A stretch of 43,824 nt of DNA. Source: Hyphomicrobiaceae bacterium (GTDB lineage: Bacteria > Pseudomonadota > Alphaproteobacteria > Rhizobiales > Hyphomicrobiaceae). Position 1 is the stretch's first letter. Every line of letters starts with the position of its first letter. The notes under the pieces were generated by a model. That model saw only the letters and a list, made by a program, of their open reading frames with translations, did not search any database and was not told the origin of the DNA. Positions 1-7,971 of this stretch are shown in pieces. The DNA lies in contig JAGRKS010000004.1 of the NCBI GenBank assembly GCA_020442185.1, forward strand, positions 1 through 43,824, written 5' to 3'. The position numbers were made by a program, and so were the translations under genes.

Positions 1-1492
1 TGTCGACGATCAGCGTGTCGATCTTCTCGAAGCGCTCAAGCGCTTCGGCATTCTTGATGAGCACGCCCGCCTGCGCGCCGCGACCGGTGGCAGTCATGAT
101 CGACATCGGAGTCGCGAGACCCAGGGCGCAGGGGCAGGCGATGATCAGCACGGCGACGGCCGAGACAAGTGCATAGGAGAGCGCAGGCGCCGGTCCCCAG
201 ATGGCCCAGGCAATGAAGGCGAGGATCGCAATGCCGATCACAACCGGCACGAACAGTCCTGCCACCTGGTCGGCATACTTCTGTATTGGTGCGCGCGAGC
301 GTTGCGCCGCTGCCACCATCTCGACGATCTGACTGAGCAGGGTGTCGGCGCCGACGCGCGTCGCCTCCATGATGAGGCTGCCCGTGCCGTTGATAGTGGC
401 GCCGGTCAGCTTGTCACCGGAGGTTTTCTCCACCGGGACGGGCTCGCCGGAGATCATCGATTCATCGACGGACGAGCGACCCTCGACGACGACGCCGTCC
501 ACCGGCACCTTGTCGCCGGGACGCACGCGCAACCGGTCGCCGGCAACGACGTCCTCGAGCGGGATCTCCTCTTCCTTGCCGTCGGGCCGGATGACCAACG
601 CGGTCTTGGCAGCCAGATCCAGCAGCGCGCGGATCGCCCGCCCGGTGCCCTCGCGGGCGCGCAGCTCCATGACTTGGCCGAGCAGGACCAGTGTGACGAT
701 GACGGCCGCTGCCTCGAAGTAGACGCCGACATGCCCCTCAGCGTCCCGGAAGCCGGCCGGAAAGATCTGCGGCGCCAGAACCGCGATGACACTGAATAGG
801 TAAGCCGCCGCTACGCCCATGCCGATCAGGCTGAACATGTTGAGGTTCAATGAGCGGAACGATCTGTAGCCGCGCTCAAAGAAAGGCCAGCCCGACCACA
901 GGATCACGGGCGTGCCCAGTACGAGTTCAATCCAAAGCGTGTTGCGCTCGCCGAAGAAGGCGCGAATGCCGGTGATGCCGAGAAACGGCGACATGGTGAG
1001 GATGAGAAGCGGCACGGTAAGTGCTGCACCGACCCAGAAGCGGCGTGTGAAATCGACGAGCTCGGGGTTCGGCGCGTCCCCAGCCATCGCGGACGTCTCA
1101 AGCTCGAGCCCCATGCCGCAGATCGGACAGGATCCGGGGCTGATCTGGCGGACCCGCGGATGCATCGGGCAGGTGTAGACGGGACCTGCATGGCCTTTCG
1201 GCACGGTGTCGTAATCGCCGCCCGCCTGTGCCGGATCCTTGTGATGCGCATGCTTGCGATGTCCGTGTCCGGCATGAGAGTCCCGTTCTCCCTCAGGCAC
1301 GAGATGCATGCCGCATTTGGGGCAATTTCCGGGCTTGGCGCTTCGGACCTCCGGATGCATGGGGCAGGTATAGACAGTTTCCGACTCACCATATTGTTTG
1401 TCTTTTGCGACAGCCCCTTCGTTCTCGCCGGCGTGGCGATGCTCACCGGCGCGATTGTCGCTTGTGAACGGTTTCTTGATCGACTCGGACAT
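1..1492 (-). CDS. copA: Copper-translocating P1B-type ATPase, partial (C-terminal half beyond window)
   Basis: This pumps Cu(I) (or Ag(I)) from cytoplasm to periplasm using ATP. The 496-497 visible residues begin at ATG 1492. There are two N-terminal heavy-metal-binding domains with YTCPMHPEV (about residue 41) and YTCPMHPRV (about residue 104), each ending in a CxxCGM element, separated by a His-rich stretch. Membrane helices follow from about residue 150. The actuator loop carries SGEPVPVEK (SGE in place of TGE, usual in copper pumps), and the ion-binding CPC motif is at residues 453-455. The window edge falls on the Asp of the expected DKTGT motif, so the phosphorylation and nucleotide domains are not visible. 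It is the last visible gene of the leftward operon, 28 bp after the cytochrome c gene. A silver-specific pump is an alternative; copper is favoured by the CueR context. Confidence 0.95.
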   Translation of the reverse strand, partial: MSESIKKPFTSDNRAGEHRHAGENEGAVAKDKQYGESETVYTCPMHPEVRSAKPGNCPKCGMHLVPEGERDSHAGHGHRKHAHHKDPAQAGGDYDTVPKGHAGPVYTCPMHPRVRQISPGSCPICGMGLELETSAMAGDAPNPELVDFTRRFWVGAALTVPLLILTMSPFLGITGIRAFFGERNTLWIELVLGTPVILWSGWPFFERGYRSFRSLNLNMFSLIGMGVAAAYLFSVIAVLAPQIFPAGFRDAEGHVGVYFEAAAVIVTLVLLGQVMELRAREGTGRAIRALLDLAAKTALVIRPDGKEEEIPLEDVVAGDRLRVRPGDKVPVDGVVVEGRSSVDESMISGEPVPVEKTSGDKLTGATINGTGSLIMEATRVGADTLLSQIVEMVAAAQRSRAPIQKYADQVAGLFVPVVIGIAILAFIAWAIWGPAPALSYALVSAVAVLIIACPCALGLATPMSIMTATGRGAQAGVLIKNAEALERFEKIDTLIVD

Positions 1493-1520
1493 TGTCGGAT
1501 CCTTTCGGCAAACTTACGGC

Positions 1521-1958
1521 TTACATGCGGTGTGGGCGGTAGCGGATATCGTTGGCGACCTGCAGCTCGCGGATGTAGAGCACGATTTCGTCAACCTGCT
1601 TTTCGGTTACTTGGGGCTGCGGCGGCATGTTGCCAAAGGACCAGTGATGCTGCTGCACGCCATACTGCGCCGCGCGGTGAAACGAGATGTCGCTGTGGTG
1701 GCCGGGATTGTAGATGTCGTGGATGAGGGGTGGTCCCTTGTCGGACCCCGATCCATTCATGCCATGACATGCAGCGCAGTTCTGGGCGAACAAGGCTTGC
1801 CCGCCGAGGGCGGCGGCCGACAGTGTTGGCACAGCGACGTCGACGATCGTCTTGCGGGTTGGCTGCGATATTCCCTGATAGAAGGCGACGCCGAGGCCCA
1901 GGGCGAGCACGCCGATCACCCATGTCGACGGTGTGAGGAGGCGTTGCACAAGTCCCAT
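1521..1958 (-). CDS. Membrane-anchored monohaem cytochrome c
   Basis: A small periplasmic electron carrier of 145 residues. An N-terminal hydrophobic helix (LLTPSTWVIGVLALGLGVAF) is probably an uncleaved anchor. The haem site CAACH is near residue 60, and a downstream NMPPQP segment supplies the usual axial Met region. I chose ATG 1958 because AGGGA lies just upstream; an in-frame ATG at 2000 would add 14 basic residues and has no ribosome site. The gene sits between fabI and the copper ATPase on the same strand, so it is probably co-transcribed with them. Its partner is unknown; one possibility is passing electrons from copper oxidation to a terminal oxidase, but nothing in the sequence proves this. 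Confidence 0.85.
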   Translation of the reverse strand: MGLVQRLLTPSTWVIGVLALGLGVAFYQGISQPTRKTIVDVAVPTLSAAALGGQALFAQNCAACHGMNGSGSDKGPPLIHDIYNPGHHSDISFHRAAQYGVQQHHWSFGNMPPQPQVTEKQVDEIVLYIRELQVANDIRYRPHRM

Positions 1959-2036
1959 GTCTGTTCCCTGCCGTTTTCTCGATTTCCCAGTGACCCGCAT
2001 GAAGTGCCGCGACGTCTCGACGACGCTAGCCCGCCG

Positions 2037-2819
2037 TCAATGAAACACCATGCCCTCGACGTGGAAGCCGGCGTCGACGTGGAGGATTTCGCCAGTGATT
2101 GCGCTCGCAAAGTCGCTTGCCAGAACCAGCGCCGCCCGTCCCACTTCCTCGGATCGGACCGTCCGTCGAAGCGGCGCCTTGCGCGCGCTCTCATTCAAGA
2201 GCTCGTCGAAATGCTCGATCCCCGAGGCAGCGCGCGTGGCCACGGCCCCGGCGGAGATGGCGTTGACACGGATGCTCTTACGGCCCAGCTCGTGCGCCAG
2301 ATAGCGCACCGATGCCTCAAGCGCGGCCTTCACCGGTCCCATGACGTTATAGTGATCGACGACCTTCTCGGCGCCGTAGTGGCTCATCGTCATGAGGCTG
2401 CCGCCATTCGACATGAGGGGCTCGGCGAGCCGCGCCATGCGAATGAAGGAATGACAGGATATGAGCATGGATTCGGCAAAGCCGTCCGCCGAACAGTCGA
2501 CAAGGCGGCCATGCAAATCCTCCTTTCGTGCCCAGGCGATCGAGTGCAGCAGGAAGTCGAGGCGTCCCCATTTCTCCTCGACAGCTCGGAAGACCGCCTC
2601 CAACTCGCCCGGTTTGGCTACGTCACACGGCAGAAAGATTGTTGCGCCCAGCTGTTGTGCAAGCGGCTCGACAAATCGATGTGCCTTTTCACTGAGGTAA
2701 GTGACCGCGATGTCGGCACCGGCCTCATGACACTGTCGGGCCGCTGACCATGCAAGGCTGTGCTCATTGGCGATTCCGACAACCAAGCCCCTCTTTCTGC
2801 GCAAGTCGATACACTGCAC
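2037..2819 (-). CDS. fabI: Enoyl-[acyl-carrier-protein] reductase (NADH), FabI type
   Basis: FabI catalyses the last reduction of each fatty-acid elongation cycle (trans-2-enoyl-ACP to acyl-ACP with NAD(P)H). It has 260 residues, the normal family length. Visible marks are the dinucleotide-binding GLVVGIANEHSLAW near the N terminus, the catalytic YNVMGPVK (Tyr-x6-Lys), and RVNAISAGAV. The start is GTG 2819, with GGAG eight bases upstream and 13 bp after the DUF3141 stop; the frame is open further upstream but runs into that gene. In E. coli FabI the motif before the catalytic Tyr is SYLGAE; here it is SHYGAE, with His where a substrate-contacting Tyr usually sits. It is probably a paralogue of a housekeeping copy and is unusual within a copper operon. 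Confidence 0.9.
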   Translation of the reverse strand: MQCIDLRRKRGLVVGIANEHSLAWSAARQCHEAGADIAVTYLSEKAHRFVEPLAQQLGATIFLPCDVAKPGELEAVFRAVEEKWGRLDFLLHSIAWARKEDLHGRLVDCSADGFAESMLISCHSFIRMARLAEPLMSNGGSLMTMSHYGAEKVVDHYNVMGPVKAALEASVRYLAHELGRKSIRVNAISAGAVATRAASGIEHFDELLNESARKAPLRRTVRSEEVGRAALVLASDFASAITGEILHVDAGFHVEGMVFH

Positions 2820-2832
2820 GGGTTCACTCCAA

Positions 2833-4668
2833 CTAGCTGAAGGTCGAGGAGTTCCGCCCGCCCTGTGGGCGATCACGTTCCGCCTCGAACGCGGTAGGCG
2901 TGAATGAGCAGCCAAAGATCATCGCGAAGCCCCGCGCATAGATCGCATCACGCGCCTTGCGCGCATGCCCCAGTGCGTCCGAGACTTCGCTCAGTAGCCG
3001 CCGTTCCTGGAGCAGGATCGGATGGCCCTCTGGCAGTGGCTTGCGGTTCTCGGAGACCGACTCAGCAATGCTCGCAAGGCCGCGCATCCACGGATTGAAC
3101 TGCTCGGAGAAGAGATAGCGGCTGGTCCGCATCGGATGTGTCCATTTGAGCGCCTCGGTGATCCATGGGTTTGACAGCGCCCTGACCCACGGGCTGAACA
3201 CAGCGCCGTACATCGCGTCGCTGGCTTCGGACAGCAGGCGGACCCGCTCGAATGCCGCGCGGTCCGTTGGCGCTCGCAATTCCTCCACATGTCGCCTCTG
3301 AAACCGCACGGAGTAGTTCGGCTTGTGGCAATCCGGATCGCCCGATGGATTGTCGATTTTCATCTCGTAGAGGCCGGGTGCCAGCGCCTCGATCTCATCC
3401 AGGCTTTCAAGGATCGCCCGGTGCTCGAGCCGAGCGACCCGCGCCGAGACGAAGATCCCGAGGTGGCCCACATGGGGGTTGGTCAGATAAACAATCCGCT
3501 GCCCGCATGCCTCCAGGTCCGTACTGTCGCGGTAGACGGTCGGAATCCAAGCCAATGCCTGATGCGGCGGGGTGATATTGTCACCGTAAGACGCAAAGAT
3601 GATCAGCGGATTATGGATCCGACGCAGGTCAACGGTGCAGTCGGCACAGATGCGCAGTTGTCCCTGCTCGAGCTTGTTGCCGATGAAGAGGTTCTCGACG
3701 ATTGCAAGAATCTCCTCCCGGCTCAGGAAATAGAATCCGTTCCACCAGCGCTCGAATTCGAGGAAACGCTCGCGCTCGGTGTCGACCTGGTGAAACAGCG
3801 TCGCGTATTTCTCGATGATCGCTTTTTCCGGCTTCAAGCCCTCGAAATTCTGGGCGAGCCAGGCGCCGTCGAAGCGTCCGCCCGAAAGATCGGCAATGAA
3901 ATGCGCAAGCCATGCGCCACCGACAAGGCTGCCGCCGACCCGCATGGGGTTGCTGCCTGCCTCCCCCGCCCAGTAGGACAAGGGCGAGCCGTTCAGGACG
4001 ACCGGGCCTGTGAGGCCTTCGCAATCCGCCGAAAGCAATGTCAGCGCCCATCCGGCCTGGCAGTTGCCGTAAAGCACGGGCGACTTGCCCGGATGCCGGC
4101 GGGCAACCTCTTCCACGAACCGGCGCAGTGCGTGCAGGACATCCGTCAGGGTCTGTCCCGGCTCGGGTTCCGGGAAAAATACCACGAAATAAACCGGATG
4201 GCCTTCGTGCATCGCCATCCCGACTTCGGAGTCGTGCTTGAAGCCGCCGATCCCGGGGCCGTGACCGGCACGGGGATCGACGACGATGACGGGAGCATTC
4301 GATAGATCTACGCAATCCTCCCAGCAGGCGTCGCCGATTTCCGTGATCCGCAGCAAGGCATAGTTTGCCCGACGCTCGAAGCGGCGCGCATCAAGGATCG
4401 TCTCGTATTTGAAGTCGAGAAGCGGCGGCAGACCAGCCCGTTCGTGTTCCAGCATGTTGTTGGCCCGCACCCGTAACGTGTCCCAGAACAGAACCGAGCG
4501 CTCCCACAGGTCGATCTGATACGCGAGAAACTGCAACGCCGGTTGCTGGGCCAGCGGAAGGCGGGGGGTGGGATCGGCCGTTCTCTTGCGCTCATCGACC
4601 TTGAGAGCAACGGTGGACTTCCTGCTCGAGCGGGACTGCTTTTTGCCCTGCCGCGGCGCCGCTGTCAT
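2833..4668 (-). CDS. DUF3141 alpha/beta-hydrolase, PHA-synthase-like
   Basis: A 611-residue cytoplasmic protein resembling the DUF3141 family, which is related to polyhydroxyalkanoate synthases. The nucleophile elbow YGNCQAGWAL places a candidate catalytic Cys at residue 203; PVIVVDPRAGHGPG and the later FASYGDNITPP and HVGHLGIF segments fit the strand, acid and His regions of an alpha/beta fold. The N terminus is Lys/Ser-rich. The start is ATG 4668, which overlaps the upstream stop by 4 bp (ATGA) and follows GGAGG; a longer open frame upstream lies inside the membrane-protein gene. In rhizobia DUF3141 genes are often neighbours of fabI and acyl-phosphate genes, and here the fabI link is kept. 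The substrate is unknown. Confidence 0.85.
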   Translation of the reverse strand: MTAAPRQGKKQSRSSRKSTVALKVDERKRTADPTPRLPLAQQPALQFLAYQIDLWERSVLFWDTLRVRANNMLEHERAGLPPLLDFKYETILDARRFERRANYALLRITEIGDACWEDCVDLSNAPVIVVDPRAGHGPGIGGFKHDSEVGMAMHEGHPVYFVVFFPEPEPGQTLTDVLHALRRFVEEVARRHPGKSPVLYGNCQAGWALTLLSADCEGLTGPVVLNGSPLSYWAGEAGSNPMRVGGSLVGGAWLAHFIADLSGGRFDGAWLAQNFEGLKPEKAIIEKYATLFHQVDTERERFLEFERWWNGFYFLSREEILAIVENLFIGNKLEQGQLRICADCTVDLRRIHNPLIIFASYGDNITPPHQALAWIPTVYRDSTDLEACGQRIVYLTNPHVGHLGIFVSARVARLEHRAILESLDEIEALAPGLYEMKIDNPSGDPDCHKPNYSVRFQRRHVEELRAPTDRAAFERVRLLSEASDAMYGAVFSPWVRALSNPWITEALKWTHPMRTSRYLFSEQFNPWMRGLASIAESVSENRKPLPEGHPILLQERRLLSEVSDALGHARKARDAIYARGFAMIFGCSFTPTAFEAERDRPQGGRNSSTFS

Positions 4669-5003
4669 GGCCCGCCCTCCCGCGTGCTGCGAGCGGCGAA
4701 GAAATTGTAAAGCGGGCCGAAGACCAGAGCCACGTACCAACCGTAGGCGAAGCTCTCCACGAGACCCAGCAAGAAGCTTGGCCACGTGAGCCACGTGACG
4801 CCTGGCAGGAAACGAAGCCAGCTCTCGTACATCGCCATGCCGGGAAACAGCAGGTCGAAGCCGACGCACAGCACGTAGGTCAGAGCCAGAAACAGGCCAA
4901 GGCTCATGCCGAAAGCAAACACAGGGATGCGAGGAACATCCGAAACAGGCAGTCGGGTCCCTGAACGTCTTGTGATGACAGAGGACGCAGATGTCTCAGC
5001 CAT
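4665..5003 (-). CDS. Two-helix membrane protein, DUF5676-like
   Basis: A 112-residue integral membrane protein with two clear hydrophobic segments: one beginning FAFGMSLGLFLALTYVLC and a second around FLLGLVESFAYGWYVALVFG. The ending GPLYNFF is typical of the small DUF5676 family, which recurs next to copper genes. ATG 5003 was chosen because GTGGAGC lies upstream; the open frame continues to 5090 but within the YHS gene. It overlaps the YHS gene by 8 bp and the DUF3141 gene by 4 bp, so translational coupling is likely. Its biochemical role is unknown. Confidence 0.75.
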   Translation of the reverse strand: MAETSASSVITRRSGTRLPVSDVPRIPVFAFGMSLGLFLALTYVLCVGFDLLFPGMAMYESWLRFLPGVTWLTWPSFLLGLVESFAYGWYVALVFGPLYNFFAARSTREGGP

Positions 5004-5343
5004 GGCTGTGCTCCACTTGTGTCTGGGGCGTACCGATCGTCGGGCTGACGTATTGTCGAGGTGCGGCCTCGAAAATCTCGCGGCAGTCACGCGAGCAGAA
5101 ATAGTAGACCGTTCCGTCGAACACCGAGGACTTTGCGCCTTCGGGCCGGACCGTCTTGCCGCAAACGGGGTCGGTGTCGGTCGCTGGAGGAACCCATTTC
5201 AGGTCCTGTGATGGTGCAGGCCCGTTGCCGGTCTCCGAGCTGTGATGGGTGTGACCGCGTCCCATGACGTGTCGGCCGCAGCCGAATCGCATCATCAGGA
5301 ACAGCAGCCCCGCCCAGACAATGAAGTAGAGGAGCGCTTCCAT
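4996..5343 (-). CDS. Membrane-anchored YHS-domain protein
   Basis: A 115-residue protein: an N-terminal transmembrane helix (ALLYFIVWAGLLFLMMRFG), a His-rich linker (GRGHTHHSS), then a YHS domain with DPVCGKTV at about residue 58 and VYYFCSRDCREIF. YHS domains bind metal through Cys residues and are common in copper and heavy-metal clusters, where they may deliver Cu to a pump or oxidase. The C terminus ends HSHG. The gene overlaps its upstream neighbour by 49 bp and its downstream neighbour by 8 bp. Delivery of copper to the P-type ATPase encoded further down the operon is inference. Confidence 0.85.
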   Translation of the reverse strand: MEALLYFIVWAGLLFLMMRFGCGRHVMGRGHTHHSSETGNGPAPSQDLKWVPPATDTDPVCGKTVRPEGAKSSVFDGTVYYFCSRDCREIFEAAPRQYVSPTIGTPQTQVEHSHG

Positions 5344-5816
5344 GATGCCTTTCCTTCTATTGGAGTGGGAATGCGTGACGGGTTTTTCCGGCTGTGACAG
5401 CCAGCCACCGAGTTGGCGTCAAATCTCGGCTCGCCTGTGTCAGTTGCGACGTTGCTTTCGCAAGCGGCAGCCAAACGATCGTCGATGGCGCCGAGCAGCT
5501 GCGCGAGCACATCAATCTGCGCCGAGACGCCGTCGCGAAGCCGGTTCAATAGTTCCAACTCGTCATCTGTCTCAGCCAGAGCCTTGTGGTGCAGCTCTTG
5601 TGTCGCCGCTCGCACAATTCGATTTCGATTGCTTTCGGAAAGGATCGCGTGGCGTTCTTCTGCTTCAGAAAACAAGTCGATCAGCTCAGTGACGGGACCC
5701 GCGCCGAGATGTCGACCGTCGGATTTCTGCGAGCCGATCGATGCCGGCGCCCCTCGCCACCTCATCAGTGCACTCACACGTTCAAATCTGTCCGGACTCT
5801 CACAACAGTCAGTCAT
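5295..5816 (-). CDS. Hypothetical coiled-coil protein, first gene of the CueR-linked operon
   Basis: I do not recognise the family. The 173-residue product starts at ATG 5816, seven bases after a strong GGGAGGA ribosome site, which is the main reason to accept it; the same frame is open for 480 bp further upstream, but that part is antisense to cueR. Residues around 75-120 (AETDDELELLNRLRDG and after) look like a helical or coiled-coil segment. The N terminus is MTDCCESPD and the C terminus GRGCCS, giving a Cys pair at each end. The last 49 bp overlap the YHS gene. It could be a small soluble metal-binding or regulatory protein. The Cys-containing tail may be partly a by-product of the overlap. 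Confidence 0.6.
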   Translation of the reverse strand: MTDCCESPDRFERVSALMRWRGAPASIGSQKSDGRHLGAGPVTELIDLFSEAEERHAILSESNRNRIVRAATQELHHKALAETDDELELLNRLRDGVSAQIDVLAQLLGAIDDRLAAACESNVATDTGEPRFDANSVAGCHSRKNPSRIPTPIEGKASWKRSSTSLSGRGCCS

Positions 5817-5926
5817 CCCAGATCCTCCCATTCGGCTTAGGGCCAGATCGGCCCGCACCTCGTTGCGACCTCGACCCACGACGGCCATTGGGTTCGCAGT
5901 TTGGTGTTCAGCTCCTAATCGGCTAC

Positions 5927-5947
5927 ACCTTCCAACCATTGGAACCT
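5927..5947. promoter_or_regulatory. CueR-type operator between cueR and the copper-pump operon
   Basis: The dyad ACCTTCC-N7-GGAACCT matches the E. coli CueR box (ACCTTCC-N7-GGAAGGT) except in two bases of the right arm; the inner TTCCAA-CCA-TTGGAA is perfect. It lies 32 bp before the cueR start and 111 bp before the first leftward gene. A TACACC -35-like and CAGTAA -10-like pair with a 19-bp spacer frames it in the cueR direction, as expected for MerR-family activators. It probably controls both directions. Confidence 0.75.
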
Positions 5948-5978
5948 CCAGTAACGATATCGTGAGGAGTATCGAGTC

Positions 5979-6431
5979 GTGCTCATCGGAGAGGCCGCAC
6001 AAGGCTCGGGCGTGTCCGCCAAGCTCATCCGCTACTATGAGAGCACCGGGCTGTTGTCGGCGTCTCATCGGCACTCCAACGGTTATCGACTGTATGAGGA
6101 GCGCCATGTCCACGAGCTCCGCTTCATCAAGCGCGCGAGATCGCTTGGCTTCCCGATCCGCGAAATCCGAAGCCTGCTTGATCTGTGGCGCAACAAACGC
6201 CGTGCCAGCAGCAAGGTGCGCGCGATCGCGATGCGGCACCGTTCTGTGCTCGAAGAGCGCGCGCGCTCCTATCAGGGCATAATCGACGTCCTTGATCATT
6301 TGATCGCTGCCTGCAAAGGCGATGATCGGCCGGACTGCCCGATCCTGGAGGATCTCTCCCGGCCGAGCGCTCGTTCGAGCAGAAGGCCGCCCCGGATCGG
6401 CGGATCAGGTCCTTCCGCAAAGGGGTCCTGA
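5979..6431 (+). CDS. cueR: CueR-like Cu(I)-responsive MerR-family regulator
   Basis: A 150-residue dimeric activator that distorts promoters with a 19-bp spacer on binding Cu(I). The N-terminal winged helix (IGEAAQGSGVSAKLIRYYE, GYRLYEERHVHELRFI) is followed by a dimerisation helix and the metal loop. Cys112 and Cys120 in ACKGDDRPDC are separated by seven residues, the same spacing and numbering as E. coli CueR, pointing to a monovalent coinage-metal sensor rather than Hg or Zn. It starts at GTG 5979 behind GAGGAG. The Arg-rich tail after residue 125 is longer than in E. coli. It is divergent from the copper-pump operon and shares the operator at 5927-5947. Confidence 0.9.
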   Translation: MLIGEAAQGSGVSAKLIRYYESTGLLSASHRHSNGYRLYEERHVHELRFIKRARSLGFPIREIRSLLDLWRNKRRASSKVRAIAMRHRSVLEERARSYQGIIDVLDHLIAACKGDDRPDCPILEDLSRPSARSSRRPPRIGGSGPSAKGS

Positions 6432-6435
6432 TCCG
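6401..6435. terminator. Hairpin at the convergent ends of cueR and the spy-like gene
   Basis: A perfect 9-bp inverted repeat (CGGATCAGG / CCTGATCCG) with an inner CCTT/AAGG pairing spans the cueR stop codon (6429-6431). It lies between two convergent genes whose stops are about 21 bp apart. There is no T-run, so if it terminates transcription it does so as a GC-rich or bidirectional structure. Confidence 0.5.
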
Positions 6436-6452
6436 CTCTGATCACGCCTGGG

Positions 6453-7109
6453 TCACATCATGCAGCCCATGACGGTCAGGATCTGATCGGCTTTCTTCTT
6501 CTGCTCCTCGCTCAAACTCGCGTAGAGCTTCGACAGAGCAGGCTTTACAGTCCTCAGCGCCGTCACCCTTCTTTCCATGGCCGTCACCAACGCATCGAGG
6601 CGGGCTTCGGGGTTCGCGCCCGTCATCGCTGTCATCATGGTCTGGCCCATGCCTTGCATGCCTTGCATGTTCGCCTTCAGGGCTGCGGCGTAAGCTTCCC
6701 AAGCACCTTTCTGCGCGTCGGTGATAGCGAGTTCGGCCTTGAGAAAGGCCAGGCGTCCGTCGATGAAAGCCGGCGCGCCGCTGCCGCCTGCCATTGGACA
6801 GCTCCCACCCATCATCTGCATCATGCCTTGTCCCATCATGCCCTGGCCCATCATCCCGGGCCCCATCATTCCCGAGCCCGGCATGCCCTGCCCAGGCATG
6901 CCGCCGGGCATGTTGCCCTGTCCCATCTGGCCGCGACCCTGCATTTGCGATGGCATTTGTCCGGGCTGCATTGGCATCTGCGTGGCTTGCGCTGAACGGC
7001 TGTTGCCGTCCGGATGATGCGCGTCATGTGACGACTGCGCGTAGGCTTGGCCGGCGAGCATCAAAGAAATCGCCAAGGCCGAAGCGGAAATGCGAAAGAC
7101 GTTGGTCAT
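6453..7109 (-). CDS. Met-rich periplasmic Spy/CpxP-like protein (LTXXQ fold)
   Basis: A 218-residue exported protein. A signal peptide (ISASALAISLMLAGQAYA) is followed by a His-containing linker and a long Met/Gly/Gln repeat (units such as GMMGPGMMGQG, about residues 55-95) that is a likely Cu(I)-binding tract. The C-terminal half (FIDGRLAFLKAELAITDAQ, then LDALVTAMERRVTALRTVKP) has the helical pattern of Spy/CpxP proteins with an AITDAQ version of the LTXXQ motif, ending GCMM. ATG 7109 follows AGGAG; the frame upstream has no signal-like start. Such proteins act as periplasmic chaperones and metal buffers. It is convergent with cueR. Confidence 0.8.
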   Translation of the reverse strand: MTNVFRISASALAISLMLAGQAYAQSSHDAHHPDGNSRSAQATQMPMQPGQMPSQMQGRGQMGQGNMPGGMPGQGMPGSGMMGPGMMGQGMMGQGMMQMMGGSCPMAGGSGAPAFIDGRLAFLKAELAITDAQKGAWEAYAAALKANMQGMQGMGQTMMTAMTGANPEARLDALVTAMERRVTALRTVKPALSKLYASLSEEQKKKADQILTVMGCMM

Positions 7110-7308
7110 GGATGTATGCTCCTGCGAGCCGTAGGAAGCTACTTGCGGCCCCTCGGCAGAAAGTGATCGGAATGATTGCCGCCCGGCCGCACAACGGCCT
7201 GCGAACGGAATCACAGCGGTTCGATATCGGAGGTCATGCTGCGACCCTTGTTCTTGATCGCAGCGGAATGACGCTGCCGCCGGTGGGCGGCGGCGGTCGC
7301 AAACAATG

Positions 7309-7824
7309 TCAGGAAATAGGAGGTTCCAAGCCGGGTTCAGGCTCAAGCCCGGCAGGCATGCGCGCCAGCGCCGGTATCAGATGGCCCCGGGAGTCGACCC
7401 GCAGACCGCCAAGAGCAGCGGCACCAAGCGCCCCATGTGAGGTACCGCATCCGGCGTTGCTTGAGCAGCAAACCTGACACGACTGACAGCCGGCACCACT
7501 ACAGCATCCAAAGCAGCCGCGGTCAGGCCCAGCAACAAGCTTGGCGGCCCGTGCGACTACGCTGGTTTGGGCTGACGTGAGATCGGTCTTGGAATATCCG
7601 GGTTTTGTCGAACACCAGCGATCTGTTTGAGCGACAGGCGACAGGACCTGCGCGCGATTTGAAAAATTCTCAAACCCTGCAATGGTGCTTTGATGGGTCT
7701 GCGCCGGGCGCTCCGTCGAGCCATGCGCATGCCCGCCATGGGCCCCTGCCGCACTGCCCGCAACCAACCAAAGCATGATAGCCAGGATGGTCAGGAGCCC
7801 GGTTCTGATTGGTGCAAGCCGCAA
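7309..7824 (-). CDS. Short exported Cys-rich protein
   Basis: I do not recognise a named family. I prefer a TTG start at 7824, seven bases after GGAGA, which gives 171 residues beginning with a proper signal peptide (APIRTGLLTILAIMLWLVAG) followed by AHGGHAHG. ATG 7989 would place about 55 non-signal residues first. The centre holds a dense cluster of cysteines (CFGCCSGAGCQSCQVCCSS) suited to soft-metal binding. The end, GLEPEPGLEPPIS, resembles the ends of the other exported proteins at 8665-9138 (GLMRPPRA) and 31897-32295 (QPRPPRT). It may be co-transcribed with the Spy-like gene 199 bp downstream. A CopL-like copper accessory role is inference. Confidence 0.6.
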   Translation of the reverse strand: MRLAPIRTGLLTILAIMLWLVAGSAAGAHGGHAHGSTERPAQTHQSTIAGFENFSNRAQVLSPVAQTDRWCSTKPGYSKTDLTSAQTSVVARAAKLVAGPDRGCFGCCSGAGCQSCQVCCSSNAGCGTSHGALGAAALGGLRVDSRGHLIPALARMPAGLEPEPGLEPPIS

Positions 7825-7971
7825 CAGAGGTTCTCCATCTCGCGGCGCAGTTTCCAAGCGGCTACATGCGAAGCCTCTGGCATTACAGGTAGCAGCGCAT
7901 TGATGGATGTCAATCCGGCGATCGATCAGATAACGCCGGGAAACAAGCGCATACGGATGAAAAAGAGGCCT

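Noticed and set aside
5817..6299. Open upstream extension of the coiled-coil protein frame (minus strand)
   Set aside because: It is antisense to cueR and crosses the CueR operator; the ribosome site at 5816 explains the start better.
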